A DNA stretch of 64,000 bases from Xiphophorus maculatus. Its lineage: Eukaryota; Chordata; Actinopteri; Cyprinodontiformes; Poeciliidae. The DNA lies in assembly GCF_002775205.1 (NCBI RefSeq), contig NC_036454.1, forward strand, positions 9,181,882-9,245,881, read 5' to 3'. The translations under genes were made by a program, and so were the position numbers. Below are positions 12,966-25,400 of the stretch, piece by piece. The notes beneath the pieces are model-generated. The model made no database searches. It was given only the letters and a program-made list of their open reading frames with translations, and was not told the DNA's origin. Each line of letters begins with the position of its first letter. Position 1 is the first letter of the stretch.

Positions 12966-15659
12966 CATTGAGATGGTTTTTAAACGCACTGCCTACCTGT
13001 GTGACTGCCTGAGTGGTGCTGCAAACATTGGGAGGAGGGAATAACTGACAATTGGGCCAAAAACTAAAGATATCGTTTAATTTTAGGAATCGACACTGAG
13101 AAAATTCTGACCTATTTTGGTAATTGGTGGTACTAAATTTCCTTTGTGCTTTGCACGTTTGCAGCCAGTCTTGTAGTTTACTGGCAAATAAAAGGGATTA
13201 TGGCTGTAAATTGTTAAGCATGGCAGCCGACTTGAAAGTTTGCAAAATACCATGATGTTGAGACTTGCTTCTTCAAAAAATGGGAACATTTCCAAACAGA
13301 AATTGAAAGAGATAACCGAAAAAGACTTTATGAATTCCTTTGCTGCTCTGTTATGGGTCACAACTTGAATTTTCTCGAGCCAGTAAGTCAAGAGAATTTA
13401 CCTGCTGAACACTACTTGTGCTGCTTTATACCTGTTATTGCTGCAGCAGATCAAAGTTAAAAATGATGATGATAATAAAAAAAGTGCAGCCCTCAAACTT
13501 GTTTTGGAGTTCCTGCATTAATCCAGTCAGGCAGTCTGTTTGGTTTTTTTTGAAGTGCTCTTTGACTTCCACCTTTTCAGTGTACACTATGTAGCAAACT
13601 GCATGCTATCCTCCATCAAACCTCTAAGCAACAGCAGGTGGATGTCTTCGATTCCTAACCCGGGATGTCTGAATGAGCAGTTTTCTTCATTGAAGTGCTT
13701 TTTTTTTTCTTGTAGCAGCGACAGGAAAGATGCTACCAGCGTGATTGTACCTGGTGACAGACCTCTCAGTCCATGAGTTTAAGCTCCTCTGTAATCATCA
13801 TCCATTTTTGTCACTTACGCTCCACCCATCTTTAACACAGTTTACAGAAAACTAAAGTTCAGAAAATTGAAGGATTGAAAAGAAAATGTGATGGTCTGTT
13901 CTGGTTTTATAGGGTGGGGTGATTGTTTTCTCACTCTTTGTATGACACTGTTGGTTAAAATATCCTTTCTTTGTAAATATAAGAATATTATCATCCATCA
14001 AGTGGCTTTGTAAAGATTCCAGCTGGGGGGTTATCTTGATAAGCCTCAGGCTGGACTGTGTGAATGTTTTTGTGTGTGCTGACAAATAATGCAGCTTTAC
14101 AGGGCATCATGCTCTTTTGCTGATTATCACTTTTTTTTTTTCTTTAAAAAAAATTTCTGAAATCTTTCCAACTATTTTTCCATTCACATTTTACCTCATG
14201 GACCAATCAAATCTCCTCTTTTTTTATTTATTGTAGTGTTTTATGAAAGCTTTTGGGGAAGATGTATGCATTATACATAATAATGGCACAAGTGGAAAAT
14301 TCAAATGAATGGAAAGTTTTGAACTCAAATGGGACAGTTGTTTGGTCACAGTATGCCGCTGTTTTCATTCCAAAGCATCACATGTTAATATGAATGTGCT
14401 TTTATACATGTATAAAAGTCTGTTATATGTCTGTTATTTCTCTAGATCTGTAACTATACTTTTGGGTATTCAGTCCGTTTATGTCACAAATGCATTTTCT
14501 CCTTTAAATTCAGAGGTGAAAGTGTTGCTTCTGTTTTCTTTCTAATATTTTGTAAAAAGAAAATGGAGAAAAAAAGTCCCCAAACAAAGGGCCTGCAAAC
14601 TTAAATAAAAATATAACTGATGCTTGAAATTCAGTTTTTTTGTTGTTGTTTTGACACTCTGACAACATAAAGCTGAAAAGTGGCAACAATAAACCAACTC
14701 ACTGGCAGTGTTTACCAAATTACATCATGCTAATATGAATGTAAATTTAAATGTATAAAGAGGAAATAAAAAAAATCTTTTGATCTGGGACATTTATGCA
14801 TTGTCTTTCTTTTACTAAAAATATGCCTTCAAATTCACTCTGTAAACATGTTGTATCTCCAGTTGCACAGGTAATGATATATCAGTGCAATTATCTTTTC
14901 TTAAGATAAGTAAAGAGTTTTTTTGGTGGGGAGAAGGTTTGGGGACAGTTGTCACCAAATATCAGTATCTTATCTGTTGGTAACACTTGTCTGGGTAACC
15001 TCTTGTTGGACAGAAAACATACAAATCAGCACATTAAAGTTTCAAATGAGAGTAGAATACACAAAGTTTCATACAATGTTTGTAGGCAGAGACGTGCTTC
15101 TTAAATGGTTGGTTGAGGTTAAGCTAGCAAGCCAACATCAAATCACTGAGTTATAACTTTTATTTCACAGATCAAGACAGCCCAACAATAACTCATAATG
15201 TACCAATTTTAACACAATTGTGTATGCATTACTCTGTGTATACAAAATGAATTATGAAATTCATTTTGATATTCAATGTTCTGTTCAATATCAAAGCTTG
15301 CTCTTTACAATGTAGCTTTGTAACATTAACAGTGGCACTTTGTCAAGACAGTGAACAATGGTAAACAGAAAAGGAAATGAATTTGTGAATTTTTGAAGTA
15401 TGGTTCTATTAAAGGATATGAGCAGGAAATGAATTGCCCAAAGAAGACGATTCTTTTGCCATCTTTGTTTAGTGTAAACCCAAATTAGTTGCTCTCCAAG
15501 CTAAAGCTAACAGCTAGTTCAATAGTGGCCTACACCAAGGTGAAGTTCTGCTTTAAATCATTGACTTGGTTCACATTTGGCAGTTGTTTACACAAAGCCT
15601 GCTGTAAACAACTGCAAAAATTGAGGTGGGAAGTGATGCTTCACCAAATCCTTGGATGT

Positions 15660-15703
15660 ACTATAGTCATGTTTCATGTACAGTCATGAAACATGACTAT
15701 AGT
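15660..15703. repeat. Perfect 19-bp inverted repeat with 6-nt loop
   Basis: actatagtcatgtttcatg at 15660-15678 pairs without mismatch with catgaaacatgactatagt at 15685-15703. Confidence 0.9.
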
Positions 15704-15754
15704 AATGTTTTAAGTTAAGAACAAATCTTAAAACAATCCTGTTTTTTTCACACA

Positions 15755-15796
15755 TTGTCTCATTCTATACTGTTATGACAGTATAGAATGAGACAA
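15755..15796. repeat. Perfect 19-bp inverted repeat with 4-nt loop
   Basis: ttgtctcattctatactgt at 15755-15773 pairs perfectly with acagtatagaatgagacaa at 15778-15796. It lies only about 50 bp after the preceding hairpin and is unrelated to it in sequence. Confidence 0.9.
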
Positions 15797-16431
15797 ATAT
15801 GTTAAAAATATGTTTTTAATAAAGTTACCCCAGTTTTAATTTTATTGGAAGGTTTATGTTTTGAAAAGAGAGTGGTAAGCTAAACAGGTGACATTCAAAA
15901 AACAGCAAAAAACAACACATCTCTGTCCAATAAACAAACTACAGACCCAATTATCAATGCTACAAGTCTACTGATATGCATAAAGTCTATGCACTGTGGA
16001 GAAAGATATTCTGGGAGACAGAAGATGCAAAAATATTTCTGCTGCTGATTGTCATGCCTTCAGCACCTTCTCCTGAACTACTATAGTCAAACTCATTTAT
16101 ACGTGATTTTGTTGCATAGCAAAGTATTTAAAAGAACCAAAGATGCTTTTCTTCATAGGTCTCAGCTGCTGTCGTGAGAGAAGCCATTTCTGCATGTTCA
16201 CATCTGGTTTGATGTTTCAGCAGAGTACAGGACAGGAAAAGGCACTTCAAAGTGTGGATGCCCACTTCGATTTCCTGCCTGTTCTGCCTTAAGCCTTAAA
16301 AAATGAAAAGGTCTGGTTGACTCCCTGGAAAGCTTTGAGTCCTCCAACGGGAATCTGAAAGAGACAAAAGTTACAGGAGCATCATCATTAGTGAATAACT
16401 ACAAATAAAGACAGAAAGGTGTTTTGAAAGA

Positions 16432-16437
16432 TTTATT
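16432..16437 (-). terminator. Polyadenylation signal of the unnamed gene
   Basis: On the minus strand this reads AATAAA, about 60 bp after the stop codon. Position and strand fit the convergent 3' end. Confidence 0.55.
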
Positions 16438-16495
16438 TCATACTTTTAGAGTCTTACACATAGAAAAAAGGTCCTCTGAGCTGTGTGCCTTGGCT

Positions 16496-19400
16496 TTAAC
16501 CCTCAATGGAGACCTCAGGAACAATGTTTCCATTCTGTGTTATTTCCACTGAAAGCTCCTGCACCCATAGAGAATAAATTAATTTTGGTGAGCATGCTGT
16601 AAAACACAAATACAGAAAAATACATAAAGCCTTTTCCTCACTGTCTGAAGTTAAATCAGATTTTGTATTAGATCAGTTAGAATTACTGGTAACACTTTAT
16701 TTGACAGGGTGTGGATAAGGCTAACATGACACTGTCATATACATGAAGGGGTCTTTATGAATGTTGTCATCAAGTGTCATTTGGTAAATAATGGCACTTT
16801 TAATGCAAAGTTGCTCTAAAACTTGCCTTGAAAGTAAATTAAAAGGGCCAACTTTGGATTGAAGTGTAATTATTTAGAAAATAATGCAAAGTTGGCACTT
16901 TTAATGGACTTTCAAAGCAGCTTTTAGAGCAACTTTGCATTAAAAGTGTCATCATTTACTGAATAACACTTCATGACACCTGATGAAGGTGGCACTTTCA
17001 AGAATCTGGAAACTGTTAGCAAGGATGAACCAGAATTATGCACAAATTTACTTACCACTCCACCAAGCTGCACAGCCTCAACAGGAAGCTGTCCCTGACA
17101 TGGAACATCACAGTCTCCAGATTTCGCTTCTTCTGACAACACATCCAGACACTTTTGGTTGGCAGCAACAATCTAGAAAAGAAAGGAAACATGAAGTCCA
17201 CGGACAAAGTGAGAACTTGACCATTTACACTTATTCTTCAAATTTACCTCCTTAAAAATGTGTTCTGTTTTTGTTCCACTTAAATGTTTCCAATCAGCAA
17301 ACACATTTTAATTTTCTAAAAAGAGAGTAAATACAAGAACCCTTTCTTAAATGATGATTTAATTTTTTAAACTCCAATAATCCATTTTTACCGGTTCCTG
17401 CATTGATGTGGAGGAACTATTGACCACCCTTCTTTGCAAAATTGTTTCAGTTAATTCACATTTTATAGTTTTAAGCCACGGTGTCTCATGAGATTTAAGT
17501 CCACTGCAAAATTGTCTTGTTTTTTGGGGTGCACTTTCTGCTGCTTCTCCTGTCTCATTGTGCTGATGTAATTTCACGTTAACTTGTTTAAGTGGCTTGT
17601 GTAATGAGACTTGCATGTTTTTTTGATTGGGGCATAATGTGTTGCTTTCTGAGTTGTTGTTTTTTTTTTACCCTTCTTCATGTTTAAAGTCTGGTTCTGT
17701 TTTTGTAATTTCTCAATTCTACTAATTTGACATTAATCAAGCCAGTGTGTGGCTCATAAATGTAAGTAGTCATAGATAATAAAAAATTTAACAAGACGTG
17801 TAATTAGATTTTTATGCAGGGCCACATTAATTAGATTTGCTGTTTCTTAATAAATAAAATTCTCTTTTTTTAAAATTCTTATTTGTAGCTCATCTAACAA
17901 AATAAAATTGGTAGATGATATGAAACATTTAAGTGTGGACAAAAAACAACAAATATTTGTTTTCTTCTGGCATTGTGGAACAAATGATTAAGTGTATTGC
18001 TGCAGTAGGAGTAAATGAAACATTAGCATATTTTCATATATATATAAATGTTGCAGTGTCCACCTCCCCTGCAGGAGCAGCAGACTCTGTTTCAGGATGT
18101 GCAGGAGTAGCTTCTGTTTGGGTGATAAAAGTGTCCCCTGTTCCCTTAGCTTCCTGAATGTCAAAAAAGAAGAAAATGCATTTAAAAAAAGGAGAAAGAA
18201 CAGGTCACAAAATGTCCAGCTGATAAGTTAACCTTGACATAAAAGTAGGGATCTACTGAGCAAGAAGCCCATTGTATTTGTCTTTTTTGAACTTTTAGAT
18301 GAGTTTTAGACTCTTTTTGCTTTGCTTTTGTTTATTACAATTTTTATCTAACTATGAAAAACAATAAGAAGCTCCCCAGATATCAGACCACGAATAGCTG
18401 AAATTGTAAGTAATAGTAAAATAAACAAGGCTGTAAATGTTCTACTGCAGTTTTCCGAACATATTGTTATAAACATACCGCCCAGGAACTACTATTCCAA
18501 AATCTTTCCAGTTATTCATGACCAACAAGCATAAAGTAAAGAGGATTTTGTACAAATCCCACCTGCTGCACAACAGCAGATGTTGAAACATCCTTCGCTG
18601 TTGACACAGATTCAGTAACAGCTAATTGTTGGAGCAGCAGGTCAGCAGTTCCCTGAGTGACAGAAGGAAAACATGAGAAAGGATTGTTTCCTATCTTCAA
18701 AACTATACAGCAATCAAAAACCAGTTGATTGTAATTTCATTGATTACCAAATACAATAGAACAGAATGAAATGGTGTTTCCATGATGTAACACTTTTTAG
18801 TTGAAAAATCATTTAAAAAATAAGCACAAATAAACAAAAACATAAGTGTGGTAATAGTGCATTTCATTATTTTAACAGTTTGAGGCAGTCGGTATGTAGC
18901 AGTCTGATTCTTCAGGTTTTGTTGCTTTGGATGTGATGGTATGAATACAGTTTTGTGCTAATATTGTAAACCTCAATTGTCCAAGCTCACAGCCTTTAAG
19001 GGGATCCGGTCGCCAAGGTGATGGAGATGTTAGTTCAGATATTGACTGATTGTAGACTTTAAAAGTCGGGAGGTCAGTAACCAAGCTCAGTGATGCCATA
19101 AAATTAGCAGCTCAGACATAAAAACAATATAATTACTATCAAATTAACATTTCTTGACATATGTTGTTAATAAACTCTTGGTTATACCTCTGTTTGTTCA
19201 ACAACAGGAGGGTCAGCTTCATCCAGAGGAGCTTCAGTGATTGTATGTAGTACCTGATGAGATAAAAGGCTGACATGTTACAATTTAACAAAGCAACTGC
19301 ATTTAGTAAAGTGTAATTATTAATATCTACATAATGTTATTGTTGTTTCTTAAAGTGGAGTAAATAATAAGGTTCTTACTGCTGGGATTTCCACAGGTGG

Positions 19401-22400
19401 GCCAAGAGCATCCTGATGTAGTCAGACAAAACACAGATAAGTCTATTGTTGACTTTGAGGAAGTAGTTACGCTGACATAAAGAAACACTACACAATGAAT
19501 TAATTATATAAGATTTAGATGAAATTATTAACCTCTATGGCTGCAACAGACTGGACACTGAGTGCAGCTGAGTCTTCCAGTTTTTCCTCCCCATCCTCAG
19601 GTGGCTCTGCAGGCTCCAGTGTTTCTATGACAACTTCCACCTCTGATCCAGTATCAGATTCTGTTTTTTCTGCAGCATGTTCTACGTCAGCAGGACTTTG
19701 GTCACTGGTAAGATCTTCTACCACCGGTTCTTCAGCTTGTTCCTTAACCGACTCTAATATGGTTACTTCTTCAGTGATGGACACTTCTAGTTCCTCCTTG
19801 GTCTCAGTGTCTTCTTCTGCCAGGGTCACATCTTTCTCAGAGTCTGCCTCGCAGACATCCTGGGTCTGCAAAGTTACGACACAAAACATGCAACATTAAT
19901 CTAGAGAACAAAAAGGGTCCCAAGGAATACTGACTTTTTGTTATAGACATAATTGGATTATATTGCACTACCAGAACTTCTGGGGTCATAAAAAACGTAC
20001 CTGACCCATCTCTGTCTGTGTGTCTTCATTGTCTTCTGTCTAGATAAAATACAAAATACACTTTTAGTTAAAATACACTTTTATAATAAGATGGTTACAT
20101 ATATGAATAAATCCATCAACAGATTCACAGATGAAAAACACACAATTTAAAACAATTGAGTATGTGCTCAGGAAGATCCAACTAAACAGACTCACATTAA
20201 AAACTTTATGAATTTACACCACCTTCACAGCTATTTTATAGTAATAGAGACTTTTTAGTAGCACTTCTAACACTTATCTAGTTGTTCATGCTGATTTATT
20301 GGTCACCTTGTAAAAGAAAAGTGCCAGATTACTGAATTAAGATCATACTACAGCAACATCTTGTCTTGTTTTTCAACCATTTTGTTATAGACTTACTGCT
20401 GTGTTGTTCAATTTTATTTATGCTTTACCTTTGTTATTCTATTTCTGTTTCTGTCATGCTTGCTGTATATTAGATTAGTCTTTCCTTAGCTGTTTATTTA
20501 CTTATGTTTAGATCTCAATGTAATTTTTCATCCTTTTGCATTTAGTTTATTCTTTAATTGCCAGACGTATGTTTCGCTCTTTCCAGGATATTATTACTCC
20601 TCCTCTCTCCCTCAACTTACCTCTCTTGTCTCCACCCTCAGCTGCACCCTCTTACTAATCAGTCATCTGTCACTTGTTAGTAATCAAACTCTTCAGTATT
20701 GAATCTTCCCTCTCTCTTTCACTTCTTAATGGATTCTTTTGTTTGGTCTCCTGCTTATACTCCTTGTCCTCTAATTTGATCCTGTAGTGTCTGATCACTG
20801 TGGGACTCTTTGTAAATGTATATTAATATTAAAAAAACTTTACCTTCCATCTCCTTTTGTGCATAAACTACAATATCACTACAACTTTAGCTTCTACTCA
20901 TATAACCTCACATTTGACTCTAGTACACACTTTGCAAAGCAGAGGACTTCATAATCATCTTAGTGACTGCAAGGTGTCCGTGTTCTGTGGATCGTAACCA
21001 AGCAGATATCTATTCCAGCATTATGCTCTACAGTTGGCATGTGCTCTCCCAGAGGTCTTGTTGCTTATATACTTGCAACTTACTTTGTTGCCATATTCTT
21101 TTTAGAGAAAAGTTTTTCCCATAATAACAATTCCAAACAAGATATACTTTCTCAGTCTTTTTCTGAATATATTGCCCTGAAACTCAAAATGTAGCACGCT
21201 GCACATGCAACACTAACCCAATTAGAGTATTGGATTTGATTTTGGAATTCCTTTGAGAAATTAAAGGTGAATTTGCTTGGAGGGCGAAAAAAAAAGCCTG
21301 TCTATCAAGTTGATTGGCAGAAACAATTGTTCCCCTATGATTACTGCTGACTTCTTTCCGCCTTGGCATTGAGTTAAAACACACCTGTTTGCTCCACAGC
21401 AGTGAACTGCCAAAACTCCTACTCCTGAAAAGATCCTTACACATACTGAAGATAAATTTAAAAATTGTTTCTTTAGGCAGCACCCGGTTGAAACCTTCAC
21501 TCTGAAGTCCTGTGGAAGCAGCAAAGAGTCTTTTGCATGACTTTAGCTGTTACAAGGGTTGTCTGATTTGAGATTTGCTTTACAATGTTTACTTAAAACA
21601 AAAAGAAATGTAAAATGTAGAACACAGTATTTTAAACCATTAAGAATTTGTGGTTCTTTAGGAGGAGCTGACTTATAAAAGGCCTCAGGTTGGCGTCAGT
21701 TTAAAGGTGTCAAAACCTGCTTCACTCAGGTGCTCACCTGCCTAATCTGCCTCTGGCTTAAAACAAGAAGACATATGGTTGATTCAAGTTACAGTCAGGG
21801 GCAAAGCAAAGTGTTTTAGGTAAAAATGAAAGTTTAAATTAGATTTACTTCAGCTTCTACAGCAACCACGACTGGAGCCTCATCTGGGGTTGTAACCTGT
21901 GAAGAAGAAGAGGTTAAAAATGTTATTCTTACGTCAACAAAACAAAAAAACACCTAAAGATAAAGAGTGCTTCTTAACAAGCATGTCAAGCTGTTCACCA
22001 AAACTGCCTCATTCTCTGCAGCTTACCTCTTGCCTAAAAATTGAAAGGTCAAGCTTTAGGAGGGACACACACTGGACTTTTAAAAATGTACCCAAAGCAA
22101 AACGGGCTTCTAAACATTTTGTCAGCCTGGAGGCATTTAACAGAAAATAAATATCCCAGTGAGAGCCTGATCAGGTTTTCTGTGGCCATACCAGGAAATG
22201 CATGCCAGAAGTAGCTTGTAAACTTGGGCTCACAGTTCTGCAGTAATGCAAACAGCCAGTGAACTTTTTCTTTAGGTGCTTTGTGTGTGATCAGCGCAAC
22301 AGTTTGGAAAAAGGGGAGGAACGTCCTACGACCTACATGAAAATCTCGCAACCAACTGGATTGTTGGAAGCAGTTACTCCCTCTCTTCACTCCTTGGTAT

Positions 22401-25400
22401 TTTTCAAGTCAGATCTTTAAAACTGTCTTTGCCATCAACTCAGTTTTTCCATTTCAATAATCTTACAGCATATGTTATCCTCATTCATCATTCTGCATGA
22501 TCACATGACGACCTAGATATGCTGTAATGTACAATTTTTAAGATTTTTAAAAGTGTGAAATGCAGAAATCCAAAACATTTCTGGCACAACTTACTGAGAG
22601 GATTGGTCTATTAATAAAGTTATTTTTCTGCACTTCAAGTGTTGCTGCTCTCTTCACCTTAGGGATGTGTTAAATGCACCCCAGGGTTTGCCAAGCTAAA
22701 TCTGTAAATTACTTTTAATTAAGTCTCAAATTTTAACATTTGTTCATTAATTGCTTCCTCCATCACACCACTTCTTTTATTTCAAGACTACTACTTTTAT
22801 TTTAGGTTTTATTTTCGCTCTTTGTTAAAACACAAATGTCACCGACTCCCAAGAAACTACAATAAACCAACTTCAGCTGAGGAATTGTGCTCTATGACAG
22901 AACTGCAAAGACCTTAAGCCAGGTTAAGAAACAGCCCTGTCGGAAATATTTAAAATCAGAAAAAGCCTCCGATCCAAATCTCAGAAAAAAAAATCCTTCT
23001 GAATCTAGTCTAGTAGTTTCTTTGGGGCATCAAAAATAAAATATTTGTGGTAGTTAATTACTTCCAGCTCAGTTGTCATGAACAGTAATACGAGGTGGCT
23101 TAAAAATAGGGATATTCGAAGTTTGCTAATAAAGGTTATTGTAAAGAGTGCTTGAAAGCGCTAATGGTAAGGAACCAAGAGTGGAAAAGAAGTAGAGCCA
23201 AGAGTCAGAGCTAATAAAAAACAAAACAAGAAGATAAACCTACATTTAAATACCTCAAAAATATTAAGCAAGTCAATCTTGCTTTATAAACTATATTATT
23301 GACTAACCAAGTTCTAAAATTGTATCAATAATGATCTTAAGAGGGAATTAGAAATCCTTAGATTTAACTTTCTTTTTACTTGCAGAAACCCATCTGACCT
23401 CCACAGAACAAAAATAGGCAACATCTTCTTAAATTCTTAGCATTTTTACAAGAATATGAGACATTTTTAATATCAAGATAGTTGATAAATTCTATTCCAA
23501 ACAGAGTCTGGAGAATGTAACCCACTGAGGTACCTGGTGTTTTTTTTAGAGAGTACTAACAAAAAATTGCCAGATGAGAAGAGAAGCCAGCCAGGCCTTT
23601 CAATTTCCTAATAGCCGTCACCTAAATGATCACTGGGGCGGCATCCACTGTGCAGCCAAGTGTGTTGAGCCATACTGGCAATCACAGAGAGATGCTCATG
23701 AATATTGAAAACCTTCATACTCTGATGATAAATAATTTAGCATTACCTTGTGCCAGTTCTTTTTCTAAATGTAGGACAAGTTTACTGTACGAAATATCCT
23801 CCAAGTTGTCATGTACAAAGACCAGCTTTCATCAAATCATTTAAATCTGCAAGTAAAGTCCTTCTCCAGAAAAAAGGACCTAGAAAGCAAAATGAACTTA
23901 CAGTTAAGATAAAGAGAACTCCAGCTAAAATGTTAATCCAAGATATAGGTAATATGATGAACAGAGAGCAAAAGGGAAGGAAGAAAGTGATAAGGTGATC
24001 TTTAAGTCAGTTTTAGAGATCCTGCTAAACATGCACTCTATGCAAAGCTATAGCTGAATCCCTCCAGCTACTATAACTAGAGGAACACTATGTTCTGATC
24101 TACAGTAGATACACACGCAGCCTCTGTGAAATTTGTCCCAAACTGAAACTGTCAGGAGTAGCTTTAAACAAAGTTTGAAAAGAGAGGGAAGAATTATTTT
24201 AACTTTAAGACGGATGTAAAGATGACGTTGCCGAATATGGGAGTGAAGGATGCAGGCAAATAGAGAATAGCAGTGAGAGACCAAACTAGGGAGGAGTGGC
24301 GAACAGAAGTATGATAGGAAAAAGAGGTACAAAATGTTCAGCTCAAGCACAAGCTCCATCTTTAGCTGCTTCAGGCAGCAGCGAACAGAAACACCCGACT
24401 CAGCAGCTGTGTCTAATCAAGAAGAGGCGTATGCTCACCTGAAACTCAGCGGCTTCTAGATAGAATCAGTTTTGTCTCACCAATTTATGTCTGTGCTGAT
24501 TCTGCATTAAGCTTGTTCTCTGAGTAAACTTTGGCAAAGTGCCTTATGGGGATATTTTTGTCCAAAAATGTAATGTCCGAAATATAGGTCAAATTGGAAT
24601 TACCCTCTGGAATTAATAAAGTTTTTGTAAATGGAGTTTGAAAATCTCAGAAACTGTCAAAACTTCTGCAATTGGGAAGATGATTTGTGACTTATTAGTA
24701 CATCTGTTGAAAATAATTTGTGTCTGTAGAAATTATTTGAATTTGTGATTCATCTTTGTTCTGTTTGTCAAGACACAAAGTTGCATCTGTTTTTGAAGCA
24801 TCTGCCTTCTGCATGTTAATAATGAGTTTGAGATTTTTAAATAAACTTAAACTGATCAGACAGGAACCAATCAAACTGGTCAATTAGAAGACTGATTGTT
24901 TTGTTGTATTAAAAAATAAATTATGTCAAACATACCATTATTGGCCACGTCATCAGGAACGCCATTTTGTTGACACAAATAGCAAATCAACCAATCACAA
25001 CAGTAACTACATCCTACGACTACTACTTCCTGAAGCCTAAATTTAACATCGGAACGGGGAAAGGAAAGGGATTTAACTAATCTCTTGGGTTTACAGAAAA
25101 TGGTTCAGTAAATAAAATCTAATCTGCAAGCAGCAGTTCTGTTGACATCAGAGGTTAGAAGATGTGCATGCTGCTTCGATACAGCAAAGCAGAAAAGAAA
25201 TGATAGCTCAAACAAAGTTACAGCCATGGTGAGGTGAATATCAGCTTTGAACACAAAGAATGTTATGATTTAAAATTAAATAACAGAAAAACGATTGACA
25301 GTAACAAAGAAGAAGAATGTGTTTAAAATGTTTAAACTCTGCAAACCCCCTTTTTACAAGATGACAGAGGAAACACAAAAGTTTACTGTATCTAGTATCA

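Larger units (their letters stand above)
12700..16495. other. Spacer between the convergent 3' ends of gak and the unnamed gene
   Basis: This holds the gak 3' UTR, possible alternative polyadenylation sites to about 14.6 kb, two perfect hairpins (15660-15703 and 15755-15796), and the 3' UTR of the unnamed minus-strand gene. Its AATAAA is at 16432-16437 on the complement. No further gene was recognised. Confidence 0.7.

Noticed and set aside
15660..15796. Candidate pre-microRNA hairpins
   Set aside because: Stems of 19 bp are too short for canonical pre-miRNAs and have perfect arms rather than the usual bulges. Kept only as inverted repeats.
17359..17616. 85-codon minus-strand frame ending at a possible donor, between exons of the unnamed gene
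   Set aside because: No acceptor puts it in phase 0 like the other exons, and the upstream pyrimidine tract is poor. Composition is basic rather than acidic like its neighbours.
19519..19899. 126-codon Ser/Thr-rich plus-strand frame
   Set aside because: It is the antisense shadow of the acidic exon 19533-19865; Glu-rich codons read as Ser/Thr/Val on the other strand.
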